DNA of 64,000 nucleotides from Desulfurococcaceae archaeon (GCA_038845865.1 JAWBQJ010000006.1:39441-103440), one strand, 5' to 3'. Numbered from the stretch's first letter, positions 15,131-24,936 are shown. Made by a program: numbers and translations. Notes: generated from the letters alone by a model not told the origin.

Positions 15131-17857
15131 TTACTGTAGCACGCACATTGTGCTTTTGAGCGCCTCTAAAATTAAATTGATGTTGACGTTCTGGCCTCTT
15201 AGAACCACATGATCCTCTTTACCCCCTCCTTTAAAGCCTTGTTTTGACAAGTACTGTACTGCCTTTCTCAAATCAATCCGCTGTTCACGCGCTTTTAGGG
15301 GGTCTATGGAGATCTCCACTACGTTTTCGAACGCTATGGCGGTGAGAACTTTACGTTTAAATGCCAGTTCCTCCACTAATGATCTGATCAGCTTCTCGTC
15401 CGTAACGGGTAACTCTATATAAGTGAAGGGAACGTTACATATAGTAGTAACTTCTTTGAGGGCTTTCTCGAGAAGCGCGCTTTTAACCAGTTCCCTGTAC
15501 TTGCTGGTTACTTGCAACTGTTTCTGGTACTCTTCGTAAAGCTTCTTCACCGCCACTACGACATCCTGATCCTTAGCACCAATTGCAGCGAGCACGGCAC
15601 CTCTCTGCTCTTCGAGGCTCCTACTGTAATCTACGAGCCTGGTTCCGGCGATGAATTCAAATCGAACTACGCCGTCCTGTATTCTCTCGAAGTTTATCAC
15701 CTTAATTCCACCTACTTCTGACGTATTGTATACGTGTGTACCATAGCATGCCTGGGCGTCCCAGCCAGGTATTTCAACTATTCTGAGAACAGGAGCATAT
15801 ATAGCTCCTCCCTGGTGTATTCCGAGACCATACTTTTCCTCTGCTTTGAACCTATCAATGAGGTGAAACTTCAGGTCTAATCTACTGTTCACAACGCTGT
15901 TAGCTAGATCTTCTATTTTCCTCACCTCATCGGGCGTTACCGGCTTGTGATGCGTAATATCTAAACGTGCTTTTTCAAGCGTTTTTTCAGCACCAGCCTG
16001 CCACACGTGCTCTCCGAGAACCCTTCTCGCTGCCGCTAGCATTATGTGTGTGGCGGTGTGATGCTTCATCAACTTGTACCGTCTATCCCAATCTATCTCT
16101 ACGATTACCTTATCGCCCGGCTTGAACGGTGGGGCTCTGTCGAGTACGTGTACAATAGTATCTCCTACCTTGCCCACGTAAACTAACCTGAACGCATCGC
16201 CGCCGAACCGTATGACGCCCTCGTCGTGATCCTGCCCTCCGGCCCACGGATACGCTATGGTAGCGTCAAGTACGACGTAGTTGCCCTTGACCCCGATAAC
16301 GGTGGCCTCTAAACTCGTAATGTAAGGGTCTTCGTGGAAGATCTTCCGGGTTTCTCCGAACCGGGAAGCCCACTCGGTAACATCTACTGGAAGCTCGCGC
16401 TCCTTTGCCTTAACCAGGGTGCTCGGCGTAGCGTGCCTTTGCGCTATTTTCGAGTAGAAGTCTTGAGGTACTTCCACGAGTACCCCACTTGCAGATGCCC
16501 GCTCAGCAATAAACTCCGGGGGTATTCCATGCGAATCGTATAATTCGACTAGGTCCTCTACCGTTATAGCTTTCTTTCTCTTAATTAGCTTGTCTACTAT
16601 TTCCACCCCCTTTAAAACGGTACTGATGAACTTGTTTGCCTCGACTTCGAGGACCTCTAAGATGTAATCTCGGTGTTTACTGAACTTCCCATAAATGTAA
16701 TCGCCATTCCAGAACACTATTTGCCGGTCCGCGAGCTCCACGAGAACCTCCGGTAGCTTGTGGTACTCTACCCCGAGCTTTACGAGGCTTCTCAGTAGCC
16801 TCCTAATTATGAGCCTGGCTAAGTAGCCTTCACCAGCGTTCGAAGGTACGATGCCATCGGATAGCATTAGAGAGGCTGTCCGTATATGATCAAGAGTGCT
16901 GTGCAGGTATACGGCGTTTACAACGTCTCGGACGTATTCCGCGTACCTGCTTTGCCCCACTTGCTTTACGAGGTCGTCAATCCCCGCTATCTCCCTATCA
17001 CTCAGTAGGTAAACGATCTCCTTGAACACGTGGTGAGGCGGCTCCTCGACTCCCAAGATATTCCTGTAATCTTCAATAAGCCTGCCGTATACGGCATGAA
17101 AGCCTGTAGGCGTTCTCTGGGTGAACCACGCGATTCTTTCGATCCCATACCCGCAGTCTACGACCAAAACGGGGTTAGGCTCGTACTTGCCGTTAACAAC
17201 TTTGTAAGCCATGTGTACTAGAGTTGCGAGCTCCATGCCGTCTACCAGGACCTCGGGTGCTGGTCCTGCATTGCCTCCACCCTCCCACCAGCCCTCTTTA
17301 AACACCAAGTCATCGGCATCAACACCTATCTCCTTCACGAAGAAATCCATAGTATTGTCTATTATGCCTTCCGACCAGTAAACACTCTTCTCCTTTTTAT
17401 TAAACGCGTGCATACCGCCCATTTCGAAACTGGAAAGGTGCCTTCCGAAAGTTAGTCCTACGTTATCTATATCTGCGAGCCTGATAGAAGGCTGAATTAT
17501 TACGAGCGGGTTATGGGGTGGATCGGTTATGCCGTCTGTGGCCTCCGGTTGAAACACCACTATCGAAGCTATTGTAAGGTAGAGGTCATTCCTCCACTTT
17601 GCGAGAACAGGATAGGGATGGACCACTCCGTGACCTCGTTTTCTCAAGAACTCTATAAACCTTTTTCTGACCTCCTCAATACTTAAAGGAGTAACGTTCT
17701 TGTACTCCTTAAAGAGTAATTCATATTTACTGCAGGGGCGGTCAGGGCACTTATCTCTTGGAACCCTGCTCCAGAAATAACTACCACACACTTTACATTT
17801 ATATCTCTCATAGCTATACTTTTCCTTCAAGTACTTGTAATTGACGTCCATTTCCAC
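15131..17857 (-). CDS. alaS: Alanyl-tRNA synthetase
   Basis: Charges tRNA-Ala. A 908-residue archaeal-type enzyme: an N-terminal zinc-ribbon extension (CKVCGSYFW ... CPDRPC) precedes the class II core (FQPEATDG, FGRHLSSFEMGGMHAF, GGGNAGPAPEVL). The editing domain has HHTATHIMLAAARR and CYGTHVYN, which bind the editing zinc, and the C-terminal oligomerisation domain ends GFKGGGKEDHVVL. GTG at 17857 or ATG at 17851 could start it; GGTGG overlaps the former. AAATAAATAC upstream is a candidate TATA. Monocistronic. Confidence 0.98.
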   Translation of the reverse strand: MEMDVNYKYLKEKYSYERYKCKVCGSYFWSRVPRDKCPDRPCSKYELLFKEYKNVTPLSIEEVRKRFIEFLRKRGHGVVHPYPVLAKWRNDLYLTIASIVVFQPEATDGITDPPHNPLVIIQPSIRLADIDNVGLTFGRHLSSFEMGGMHAFNKKEKSVYWSEGIIDNTMDFFVKEIGVDADDLVFKEGWWEGGGNAGPAPEVLVDGMELATLVHMAYKVVNGKYEPNPVLVVDCGYGIERIAWFTQRTPTGFHAVYGRLIEDYRNILGVEEPPHHVFKEIVYLLSDREIAGIDDLVKQVGQSRYAEYVRDVVNAVYLHSTLDHIRTASLMLSDGIVPSNAGEGYLARLIIRRLLRSLVKLGVEYHKLPEVLVELADRQIVFWNGDYIYGKFSKHRDYILEVLEVEANKFISTVLKGVEIVDKLIKRKKAITVEDLVELYDSHGIPPEFIAERASASGVLVEVPQDFYSKIAQRHATPSTLVKAKERELPVDVTEWASRFGETRKIFHEDPYITSLEATVIGVKGNYVVLDATIAYPWAGGQDHDEGVIRFGGDAFRLVYVGKVGDTIVHVLDRAPPFKPGDKVIVEIDWDRRYKLMKHHTATHIMLAAARRVLGEHVWQAGAEKTLEKARLDITHHKPVTPDEVRKIEDLANSVVNSRLDLKFHLIDRFKAEEKYGLGIHQGGAIYAPVLRIVEIPGWDAQACYGTHVYNTSEVGGIKVINFERIQDGVVRFEFIAGTRLVDYSRSLEEQRGAVLAAIGAKDQDVVVAVKKLYEEYQKQLQVTSKYRELVKSALLEKALKEVTTICNVPFTYIELPVTDEKLIRSLVEELAFKRKVLTAIAFENVVEISIDPLKAREQRIDLRKAVQYLSKQGFKGGGKEDHVVLRGQNVNINLILEALKSTMCVLQ

Positions 17858-18000
17858 CGCTTATCACGCTATGTGTTTAGATTAACGAATGAGGTATTTA
17901 TTTCCATGATGCTGGTGACTGGGGTGGAGGCCGGTTACGTGCTATTTCAAGCTTAGTAAAAATGATCCTTCGGGAAGCAGATTATACAGCAACTAGGACC

Positions 18001-18339
18001 TTACCCAAATAATGCGGCAAACCCTTCACTGAGGGCTTCTTCGCTGAGCTCCTTGGATTCCTCCTTCTCTTCCTCCTCTTCCTTCTTCTCGCTAGTTTCG
18101 GGCTGTGGCTGGGCTGCCGGAGCAGCCGTTGCTGGGGCTGCACTTACGGGTGCTACTAGTGCTTGTTCAAGTACCTTGGCTATGTCCACGTTTTTAAGCG
18201 CTGCTACTAGCGACTTCACCCTATACTCATCTACGTCAATACCGGCTGCTTTCAACACGTTTGTTAAGTTCTCTTCGCTAATCTCTTTACCAGCCTTGTA
18301 AAGCAGTAACGCAGCATATACGTACTCGATAACTACCAC
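18001..18339 (-). CDS. rpl12: Ribosomal protein P1 (L12)
   Basis: A 112-residue acidic stalk protein that recruits translation factors. N-terminal helical dimerisation domain (EYVYAALLLYKAGKEISEE), an alanine-rich hinge (about 62-78), a Glu/Lys-rich charged stretch and the invariant end EGFAALFG. GTG start with GAGGTGG immediately before it. The gap before it holds TATTTAAAAAC on the minus strand, so this last gene of the stalk operon probably also has its own promoter, consistent with L12 being needed in several copies per ribosome. Confidence 0.97.
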   Translation of the reverse strand: MVVIEYVYAALLLYKAGKEISEENLTNVLKAAGIDVDEYRVKSLVAALKNVDIAKVLEQALVAPVSAAPATAAPAAQPQPETSEKKEEEEEKEESKELSEEALSEGFAALFG

Positions 18340-18391
18340 CTCTTACTAGCCTCTAGGTTAGGATGTGTTAAAAGGTTTTTAAATACTCCCA

Positions 18392-19417
18392 TTATCCAAA
18401 TAGTGCGGTAAACCCTTCGGCGAGAGCGTCCTCACCGGGCTCCTTAGTTTCTTCTGCCTTCTCCTTCTTCCCGCCTTGCTTTTCTTCGTGCTTAACCTGC
18501 TGTACCTGTTGAGCTTGCTGACCAGGTAGCTTTACACATGGTTTAAGCTCAGGTATGTATTTTGAAAGCTCAGTAGCTAGTGCCAGTGCTTTTAAGTAAG
18601 CCGTTTTAAGTACGTGTTCGGCCGTCTCCGGCGTTATGAAGCCAGTCTCAGATAACAGTGCAAGGGCCTGTTTCTCGGCTTTAACAATAGCCAGTTGTAG
18701 TACGGTTGGTTCCGGAATTAAAAGCTCCAACGCCAACTTCAGAGCATCTATAGTAGCGGCTCTAATCATTTCCTCGTACTCTGCGATGTTCAGCTTTAAC
18801 TTATCGCCTGGTATTACTAGGTTTCCGTCGCGAGCACATTTAACCCTTATTCTAATCTCCTTGAGGGCGAGACCTAGTTTTTGCAGAAGAGCAGCTAAAT
18901 CGGCTGATACTACATTACCCGGCTTGGCGATAACTGTGTCTTTAACTACGTAAACTACATTCCCCTCTACCTTGGTCGGGATCTTTAACCTGCCAAACAC
19001 GCTCAATATTGGACCGGCAGGTAGCCCCGTATTACCCTCCGGTATGACTACTTCTCTATCTACTACTTCTCCCGGCGCATAGTAGTCTTTGGTAACGAAG
19101 TTTTCTACCATGCTTGCTAGTTCAAAGGCGTTAATGTTTGAAAATATGAACATTACCTGGCCCGTCATGTAAGGCTTAAAATACTCGGTCTGGAGAGCGA
19201 GGGATTCAAGCGCCTTCAACGCTACTTTTGGCTTTACCACTTTCAAAATAGCCACTTTGTCGAGCTTTTTACGTAACATCTGAACGTGCTTAGCCGGCAC
19301 TCCAGATAGGTCTGCTACTAGGATCGTTCGGTGCTCGTTAGCTAACTTAGCGATCTCCGATGCAAGGCCTAATTTCCATTCCTGCACTTTCTTAGTGCGC
19401 AGACCAGACATGCTCAT
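18392..19417 (-). CDS. rplP0: Ribosomal protein P0 (L10)
   Basis: A 341-residue stalk base protein binding 23S rRNA and several P1 dimers. The N-terminal L10 domain (KVQEWKLGLASEIAKLANEH) is followed by the archaeal/eukaryotic insertion (about 110-180), helical spines (215-300) for P1 dimers, a charged Gln/Lys/Glu-rich hinge and a tail ALAEGFTALFG that copies the P1 C-terminus. It lies 12 nt after L1. Confidence 0.97.
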   Translation of the reverse strand: MSMSGLRTKKVQEWKLGLASEIAKLANEHRTILVADLSGVPAKHVQMLRKKLDKVAILKVVKPKVALKALESLALQTEYFKPYMTGQVMFIFSNINAFELASMVENFVTKDYYAPGEVVDREVVIPEGNTGLPAGPILSVFGRLKIPTKVEGNVVYVVKDTVIAKPGNVVSADLAALLQKLGLALKEIRIRVKCARDGNLVIPGDKLKLNIAEYEEMIRAATIDALKLALELLIPEPTVLQLAIVKAEKQALALLSETGFITPETAEHVLKTAYLKALALATELSKYIPELKPCVKLPGQQAQQVQQVKHEEKQGGKKEKAEETKEPGEDALAEGFTALFG

Positions 19418-19429
19418 TTCCCTGTCACC

Positions 19430-20080
19430 TCAGCGGCCTATGGGAACTTCTATCGGCATGCCCATTGTAGTTTTAACAATGACTTTACCTATGTTTGCAG
19501 AACGCGCAGGCAGCTTGCTCTCAATGGATGAAAGTATTGTAACAGCATTTTCTGCCAGGTCTTCAGCCTTCATGTCCTCTGTGCCTATGGCCACCATTAT
19601 TACGGGCTGGTCCTTGATCCTTGCCAGCACCGTGTTCTTGTACCTCGTCACCAGGGCCTTAATGGCGCTACCAGAGGGTATAGGGACGGGGATTTTACCC
19701 CTCGGGCCAAGCGCTGGCCCAAGAACCTTTCCAACAATACCCATTAACTCGGGTTTTACTAGTATCCAGTCGCACACGGATACCACCTTTCTTGCCTGCT
19801 TTTTGCTCATATCACGTAGTTCAGTGCTCAGTATTACCTTGTAGGCGCCAGCCTCTTTGGCGCTCTCGGCGATGTCCGCGTCTCCCACCACGCACACTCT
19901 GAGGTCCTTCCCCCTACCCCTAGGTAGGGGTACGGCTTCTCTAATCTTAAGTTGTGGGGATTTTATGTCAACGTCTTTTAGCACAACTATTAGTTCAACG
20001 CTTTGTTTAAAACCACGTCCCTTGCCAAGCTCTATAGCCCTTTCTATTGCATGAACAAGTACCTCCCTATTCACAGCTGA
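19430..20080 (-). CDS. rpl1: Ribosomal protein L1
   Basis: A 216-residue protein of the mobile L1 stalk. Conserved features: FKQSVELIVVLKDVD, LGPRGKIPVPIPSG and KTTMGMPIEVPIGR at the end. Start chosen at GTG 20080 (VSAVNREVL), 8 nt after the L11 stop, with GGGGTGAT spanning the L11 end as ribosome site. The longer frame from 20116 overlaps L11 and adds 12 residues foreign to the family. Confidence 0.95.
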   Translation of the reverse strand, partial: SAVNREVLVHAIERAIELGKGRGFKQSVELIVVLKDVDIKSPQLKIREAVPLPRGRGKDLRVCVVGDADIAESAKEAGAYKVILSTELRDMSKKQARKVVSVCDWILVKPELMGIVGKVLGPALGPRGKIPVPIPSGSAIKALVTRYKNTVLARIKDQPVIMVAIGTEDMKAEDLAENAVTILSSIESKLPARSANIGKVIVKTTMGMPIEVPIGR

Positions 20081-20087
20081 CACCGGA

Positions 20088-20606
20088 TCACCCCAGTTTC
20101 CTCCACTCCTCTTCATATTTCGAGATTACCTCATCGTAATAGCCTTGATCCACAAGCTTGATGACTTCTTTGGGATCTTTACTTTCAACCGTTATACCAA
20201 TAGCGCGAGCTGTACCTAGAATAATTTTTACGGCTGTTTTTAATGTCTTTGCCGTAAGCTGGTCCTTTTTAATGATAGCTACCCTTATGATGTCCTCGAT
20301 AGACACATCACCTATTTTTTTGTGCGCTGGGTCTCCTGAAGGTTCGCGGGCACCTGCCGCTTTCATTAGTAATGCTGTCGTGGTTGGAATGCCGACTTTT
20401 ACCTCGAATTTACGTGTATCTGTATCGATTACGACTTCTACGGGCACGGACAACCCTTCGTAATCTTTTGTTGCATTGTTTATTGCATTAACGACCTCCA
20501 TTATGTTCACCTTGTATGGAGATAGCGTGGGCCCTATTGGTGGGCCCGGCGTTACTTTGCCCCCTTCCACTATGAACCTTAAAGTCTTTTTGACCGTATC
20601 AACCAC
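20088..20606 (-). CDS. rpl11: Ribosomal protein L11
   Basis: A 172-residue protein binding the GTPase-associated region of 23S rRNA. The N-terminal domain ([20 protein letters not shown], with the proline pair that contacts factors) and the C-terminal rRNA-binding domain ([29 protein letters not shown]) are complete. It overlaps the end of spt5 by 8 nt. Confidence 0.97.
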   Translation of the reverse strand: MVDTVKKTLRFIVEGGKVTPGPPIGPTLSPYKVNIMEVVNAINNATKDYEGLSVPVEVVIDTDTRKFEVKVGIPTTTALLMKAAGAREPSGDPAHKKIGDVSIEDIIRVAIIKKDQLTAKTLKTAVKIILGTARAIGITVESKDPKEVIKLVDQGYYDEVISKYEEEWRKLG

Positions 20607-21069
20607 CCTTCTTCTTCACGTAGTTAATTGGTATTGTTATGGGTATTGAAAAAGTCGCCTCTAATAAGTTAACTGTAACTGTGCTTTTGTTCTTATCTAT
20701 TGAAACGATCCGGGCCCTCATACCACGGAAAGGCCCTCTAGCGATTTCTACCTCGTCTCCAACAGCGATTTCTTCTACGAGAGTTTTCGGTCTAAGCATC
20801 GTGAGTATGTCTGCTAATGATACCTTTAGGAGTCTACTGCTTGATGCGTATTTGATGTTTGAAATGAGCTTGTAAAGCTCAGTTGGCTTCGTGGTTTCAA
20901 CGAACACAAATCCCCTGACACCAGGAGCTACTAAGATGCTGGAAACCCCGGGTTCTTCCCCCTTACTTAGCTTCTCTAGTACCCTCCTCTCCACTATGAA
21001 GGCGACATCGAGCTCCCTACCAGCCGTCGTCTTAACGGCGAATATTGATAGCTCTGGTTCCCCGCTCAT
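20599..21069 (-). CDS. spt5: Transcription elongation factor Spt5 (NusG family)
   Basis: A 156-residue protein from ATG 21069. The NGN domain (residues about 5-95, [24 protein letters not shown]) binds the RNA polymerase clamp with Spt4, and a KOW domain follows ([20 protein letters not shown]). It starts 4 nt after the SecE stop. The longer frame from 21084 would overlap secE. The secE-spt5-L11-L1 order is conserved across archaea and bacteria. Confidence 0.96.
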   Translation of the reverse strand: MSGEPELSIFAVKTTAGRELDVAFIVERRVLEKLSKGEEPGVSSILVAPGVRGFVFVETTKPTELYKLISNIKYASSSRLLKVSLADILTMLRPKTLVEEIAVGDEVEIARGPFRGMRARIVSIDKNKSTVTVNLLEATFSIPITIPINYVKKKGG

Positions 21070-21073
21070 GATA

Positions 21074-21253
21074 TCACCCCGCATATGGGAATAGAAGCGT
21101 GTAGAAGATTACCCTTACGACGAAGGCTATCAGACCCACTAAAACCAGACCTAGCACTGTTATCTTAAGAACAGCTAGGTACTCGTCTCTATCGGGCTTA
21201 GTCGCTATTTGAAGTATCTTCCTCCACGAATCAACGAGCTCTCTTAGATTCAT
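21074..21253 (-). CDS. secE: Preprotein translocase subunit SecE (Sec61 gamma)
   Basis: A 59-residue protein beginning MNLRELVDSWRKILQIATKP. It has an amphipathic helix with the conserved basic P-D-R-D-E-Y motif, then one membrane helix of about 22 residues (LKITVLGLVLVGLIAFVVRVIFY). This is the normal archaeal SecE size and layout; it clamps SecY in the protein-conducting channel. The ATG follows the ftsY TAG stop with no spacing, and spt5 follows. Confidence 0.95.
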   Translation of the reverse strand: MNLRELVDSWRKILQIATKPDRDEYLAVLKITVLGLVLVGLIAFVVRVIFYTLLFPYAG

Positions 21254-22186
21254 CTACGGTCCCCACTCCTCGACTGGAAGCACCTTATCTACGTAATCTA
21301 AGGGATTAAAAAGCTTTAAATCCCTGTAGTCCTGACCCGTACCCACGAACACTATGGGCTTCTTCGCAACGTAAACAAGTGAAAGGGGGACCCCGCCCTC
21401 TTCGTAGGCATCGAGCTTCGTTACGATAAAGCCGTCCACGCCGACAGCTTTGTTAAAAAACCTTGCCTGCTCCACTGCATCGTTTCCCGTTAGAGCGTCG
21501 ACCACTAATAGCTTCAAGTCGGGTTTAACAACCCTCACAATCTTCTGCAGTTCATTCACTAGATCAACATCCGTGTGCATTCTACCAGCTGTATCGACTA
21601 ACAGCACGTCGAACCCCCGCGAAGAGGCATACGCTATTCCATCGTATGCCACGGCGGCTGGATCCGCTCCGTACTTACCCATAAATACTGGTATTTGCGT
21701 CCTCTCGGAGTGCTTTTTCAGCTGTTCCTGGGCAGCTGCCCTAAAGGTATCAGCGGCAATCATCAGCGGCCGCAAGCCGCGATCCCTTAAATAGACGGCA
21801 ACTTTGGCGATCGTGGTTGTCTTACCGACGCCGTTCACGCCCATGAACAAGATTTTAAAGGGTTTTTTAGTCCTAGCAAGCGCCTCTACATCTACCGTTC
21901 CCGCCTCCTTGAAGTAGACTAGGAGTATTTCACGAAGACTTGCTATGAGGCGCTTCTTATCCCTGACACTTCCCTCATTTATTAGCGTGCTGAGTCTATT
22001 GGCAATATCCTCGGCAACCTCGTAGGCAACATCCCGGCTAACTAGTTCAAGCTTCAGCTCTTCTACAGCCTCCAGTAGCTTCTCCTTAGATGCGAAAATA
22101 GCCGATGCCGTGTCAATAAAATTTCTAAATACTTGCCTGAGCTTTGAAAGCAATTTAAGGTCACTTTGATTCCTTCTGCGATTCAA
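21254..22186 (-). CDS. ftsY: Signal recognition particle receptor FtsY
   Basis: A 310-residue SRP-type GTPase docking SRP-ribosome complexes at the membrane. Helical N domain (about 1-100), then the G domain: GVNGVGKTTT (P loop), DTFRAAAQEQL (insertion box), DTAGRMHTD, TKLDAYEEGG and a C-terminal GTGQDYRDLKLF closing motif. The usual DARGG-like spot reads DAYEEGG, a small departure. No acidic A domain. It overlaps prefoldin alpha by 26 nt. Confidence 0.96.
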   Translation of the reverse strand: MNRRRNQSDLKLLSKLRQVFRNFIDTASAIFASKEKLLEAVEELKLELVSRDVAYEVAEDIANRLSTLINEGSVRDKKRLIASLREILLVYFKEAGTVDVEALARTKKPFKILFMGVNGVGKTTTIAKVAVYLRDRGLRPLMIAADTFRAAAQEQLKKHSERTQIPVFMGKYGADPAAVAYDGIAYASSRGFDVLLVDTAGRMHTDVDLVNELQKIVRVVKPDLKLLVVDALTGNDAVEQARFFNKAVGVDGFIVTKLDAYEEGGVPLSLVYVAKKPIVFVGTGQDYRDLKLFNPLDYVDKVLPVEEWGP

Positions 22187-22622
22187 TGATCTGACTAATT
22201 AACCTCTGCAATCCTAGGTACTCCTCTACGGCTACTCTGCGCTGTGATTGTAGAGTGTTTATTGCCTTTTCGAGTTCTCTGAGCCTCCTTGTAAGTATTT
22301 CAACGGCCTTGTCCCTGTTTGTCTTGAGGTAGTACCCCAGGCCTAGATTTACCAGGACATTGCTAGGCCAGCCCTCGAGTACGCTCACCGGTAACATTAC
22401 ACTGGATAGCCTGTCCAGGATCATGTAGCCTTGAACAGGCGCCTCTGGAAGGCCTTTTAAGGTGTCAAACGCTAGCTGGACTTCTCTATATTGGTTTAAG
22501 TGTACGTTGATCGTCGTCTCGAGGATGTTAATGTGTTCTTTAAGCTCGGTCGCCCTCGCGACGAGCTCATCTAAGGTTACTACCCTCTTGGTTTCCTTAC
22601 CGGACTGAGCGGTGTTCATCAC
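22161..22622 (-). CDS. pfdA: Prefoldin subunit alpha
   Basis: A 153-residue protein. Two long coiled-coil helices (about 12-60 and 108-150) flank a beta-hairpin region with LPVSVLEGWPSNVLVNLGLGYY, the characteristic prefoldin alpha segment. It assembles with beta subunits into the jellyfish-shaped co-chaperone that hands unfolded chains to the thermosome. Its position between LX and ftsY is the usual crenarchaeal order; it overlaps LX by 4 nt. Confidence 0.93.
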   Translation of the reverse strand: MMNTAQSGKETKRVVTLDELVARATELKEHINILETTINVHLNQYREVQLAFDTLKGLPEAPVQGYMILDRLSSVMLPVSVLEGWPSNVLVNLGLGYYLKTNRDKAVEILTRRLRELEKAINTLQSQRRVAVEEYLGLQRLISQIIESQKESK

Positions 22623-22882
22623 TTAACAAGCCTCTCGAGTTTTAATATTTGAAGTATATAGGGTTTCGATGCCTCCTCCGGGCTTATTTCCTTAACTTCT
22701 ATGATCTTTATGTGACGCCTTTTTAATTTATGCCTACTACCAAGGAGTGAATAGACCTTTTCAAGGGCGTCTTTTTCATTTAGTGCCCTTATTTCTTGTA
22801 CGAATTTCTGCCACGTTGGAAGCCTGTCGTGGCTAACTAGCATGCGCCCGGTTATTCTATATATTTTTATTTCACCGCCCAT
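22619..22882 (-). CDS. rplX: Ribosomal protein LX (L18a / L20a)
   Basis: An 87-residue protein starting MGGEIKIYRITGRML at 22882, preceded by GGGGGTAGG. KFVQEIRALNEKDALEKVYSLLGSRHKLKRRHIKI is the LX family core, here given only as a landmark spanning residues about 26-60. The longer upstream frame overlaps aIF6 and is not homologous. It overlaps aIF6 by 11 nt. Confidence 0.93.
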   Translation of the reverse strand: MGGEIKIYRITGRMLVSHDRLPTWQKFVQEIRALNEKDALEKVYSLLGSRHKLKRRHIKIIEVKEISPEEASKPYILQILKLERLVK

Positions 22883-23570
22883 TCCTACCCCCTTCAAACC
22901 CGGCTTTAATGCGAAGCATTTCCGGACCCGTGGTATTTCCACCTATAACTACTCCTTTATTATTTGCTATTAGCCCGCTTCTAACGAAGGGCACGCCTCC
23001 ATTAACGGTTGCGTACTCCACCGAAACCTTAGCTATTTCCTTAACTATTCTTAAGTCGTCTTCACTTGCGTCGGGGTGTATTACACCGCCATGATCAGAT
23101 ATGGCGGCCACACTCCCCGGCACATCCATGTTTACGAGCCGTGCTTTGAAAACCTCTACCCCGAGAATGTCGGCTACGCGCTTTATCTCTTGCTCTTCGA
23201 TCAAGGGACTTACAATACACCCGTGGTTATTGCAGAGAAGGATATTGCCTAAGGCCGTGTACTTGCTCTCTAAGACAGCAACTTCTAGGTCTAGTCCACT
23301 TTCAGCTATGGCTTTCCTGATGCCCTCTAGCTCTTCCTCAAATACTATGTGAGGTAGTAGAACCGCGTTGCTGTTTCCAGCTACAAACACTCCATTCAGA
23401 ATAGTACCGGCAATTCTTGCCTCTACTACTACCACCTCGAGGACGCTCGTCATCTCTTCGATGTCGTCTTTTCCAAGTCCCGGAGGTAGTACGAGTAGCT
23501 TGTCATTTGCATACGCATACACTCCGATGTTCGGGTTACCGAAAAAACTCATCCTGGTGATCTCCACCAT
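22872..23570 (-). CDS. eif6: Translation initiation factor aIF6
   Basis: A 232-residue anti-association factor that binds the 50S subunit. It has the five-fold pentein repeat, visible as recurring segments (FFGNPNIGVYAYAND, GNSNAVLLPH, CNNHGCIVSP, ISDHGGVIHPDA, IANNKGVVIGGNTTGPEM). Full length and intact; part of the L31e-LX-prefoldin block. Confidence 0.97.
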   Translation of the reverse strand: MVEITRMSFFGNPNIGVYAYANDKLLVLPPGLGKDDIEEMTSVLEVVVVEARIAGTILNGVFVAGNSNAVLLPHIVFEEELEGIRKAIAESGLDLEVAVLESKYTALGNILLCNNHGCIVSPLIEEQEIKRVADILGVEVFKARLVNMDVPGSVAAISDHGGVIHPDASEDDLRIVKEIAKVSVEYATVNGGVPFVRSGLIANNKGVVIGGNTTGPEMLRIKAGFEGGRNGR

Positions 23571-23585
23571 TGGAACACCACGACG

Positions 23586-23879
23586 TCACTTGCGTCTCCA
23601 CTTACTAGGCCTTACTAGTAAAACACGGAGAGTTTTACTCTCTTTATCAAACCTTACTTCAACTACTACTTTTCTAGGAGGCTTTTCTCGTCCACGCGAC
23701 CACACGTAGTTGTTAAGAGCGGGGTCTACAGCGATCTTCTCCGCTTCCTTATAGTGCCTTGCAAGGTACTTTTTTACGAGTCTAATAGCCCTGTCGGCCC
23801 TATTCTTCCTGCGCCCGAAGTATACTCTCCTAAGGGGTATGATGTGTAGGGTCACATCTAAGCTACGGCTTTCACTCAC
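23586..23879 (-). CDS. rpl31e: Ribosomal protein L31e
   Basis: A 97-residue basic protein near the exit tunnel. Family landmarks: TLHIIPLRRVYFGRRKNRADRAI and NNYVWSRGREKPPRKV segments (partial). I favour GTG at 23879 (MSESRSLDV) with GAGGTG about 6 nt before it; GTG at 23888 would add three residues. Confidence 0.95.
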   Translation of the reverse strand: MSESRSLDVTLHIIPLRRVYFGRRKNRADRAIRLVKKYLARHYKEAEKIAVDPALNNYVWSRGREKPPRKVVVEVRFDKESKTLRVLLVRPSKWRRK

Positions 23880-23890
23880 AACACACACCT

Positions 23891-24046
23891 CTAAATGTTC
23901 TTAAGCTTGTTTCTTCTCCAGTGCCTTAGCCTAAACGGCCTTCTAACTCTAAGCCTCGTCTTTACCGTAACCCAAACCGGTACGGGTTTATTACTGTTAT
24001 GAGCGGCAGCCAGTCTCAACTTACGGGCTACGTGCTTGGCCCTAGC
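23891..24046 (-). CDS. rpl39e: Ribosomal protein L39e
   Basis: A 51-residue very basic protein lining the exit tunnel, with VPVWVTVKTRLRVRRP and the closing RHWRRNKLKNI typical of the family. Start at GTG 24046 (GTG GCT AGG GCC), preceded by GGGGG. The longer frame from 24106 overlaps PDCD5 and adds 20 residues not found in L39e. Confidence 0.95.
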   Translation of the reverse strand, partial: ARAKHVARKLRLAAAHNSNKPVPVWVTVKTRLRVRRPFRLRHWRRNKLKNI

Positions 24047-24059
24047 CACTTTTGCCCCC

Positions 24060-24395
24060 TCATTTCCTTTTGAATGTGATTCTCGTCTCCCGTCTACTCT
24101 GCTCATATAGTTCTGATAGTATCCGCTTTAAAAGCTCATCTGTTATAGGGATGGGGACTTTTCCGCTCTGAGCAAGCAGGATTAACTGTTCTTCGAGACT
24201 ACTCGCCAGTTCGGGCTTTACGAGCCTCAGATTGTTAAGCCTTTCCCTGGCCTCCGGCGTGAGGATCTGCCTTAGAACGGCCTCTATGCGCGCTCTTCTC
24301 TCCTTCTCCTCTTCAAGGCGCCGTTTCAACTCGGCTAGCTTGCGCATTCTAATGGCTTCAAGCTCTTCGTCGTATCCCGAGTATTCGTTGCTCAT
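24060..24395 (-). CDS. PDCD5 family DNA-binding protein
   Basis: A 111-residue protein with a charged N-terminal helix ([20 protein letters not shown]) and the three-helix core [20 protein letters not shown] ... [16 protein letters not shown] of the PDCD5/TFAR19 family. Archaeal members bind DNA in vitro and are always found near S19e and L39e. It overlaps the S19e stop by 4 nt. Confidence 0.95.
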   Translation of the reverse strand: MSNEYSGYDEELEAIRMRKLAELKRRLEEEKERRARIEAVLRQILTPEARERLNNLRLVKPELASSLEEQLILLAQSGKVPIPITDELLKRILSELYEQSRRETRITFKRK

Positions 24396-24895
24396 GTAAC
24401 ACCACTCCGACTTAAAAACTTAAGCCTAACAAGCGGTGGGAGGTACTTAACAAGCTCCGGCCGCTCTTTGGTAAGTTCTTCTAGGATTTCAAACGCCATT
24501 CTGTCGAGTAGTGCTTTCCCCTGGGGTGAGAGCACTCTACCCTCTCTTGTTTTCCTAACTAGCTGAGCCTGTTCTAGTTGCTGGAGAATCCTCCTAATAG
24601 CGTTTCCGGGGGCCTTATAGGCTCTTTCAGGTGCTACTCCACGGCGTTTTCTCCCGCCATACTCTCTTCTGAGCTCACTTAAGCCCACGGGCCTTCCCGC
24701 CTTGTATAGCTTTCTGAGAATACTGGCTGCCCTGTAGTACCACCAGTCGGGATTTTGAGGAGGCTTTTCTCTAAAGCACCCAGTTTTAGCGAATTTAGTC
24801 CAGGATGGTGGCCTAATCTCTGGTATGTTTTCCTTAATGTACGCGGCCAATTTCGCGATCAGCGCGTCTGCGGGAACTTCTAACGCAGTAACCAT
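24392..24895 (-). CDS. rps19e: Ribosomal protein S19e
   Basis: A 167-residue small-subunit protein, with the family core [44 protein letters not shown] and a winged-helix end. It is needed for 40S head assembly in eukaryotes; the archaeal role is assumed similar. A 41-nt AT-rich gap separates it from the CRM protein gene. Confidence 0.97.
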   Translation of the reverse strand: MVTALEVPADALIAKLAAYIKENIPEIRPPSWTKFAKTGCFREKPPQNPDWWYYRAASILRKLYKAGRPVGLSELRREYGGRKRRGVAPERAYKAPGNAIRRILQQLEQAQLVRKTREGRVLSPQGKALLDRMAFEILEELTKERPELVKYLPPLVRLKFLSRSGVT

Positions 24896-24936
24896 GCTTA
24901 AGCACCGCTCAACGCATTCTACCTAGTTCCATAAGT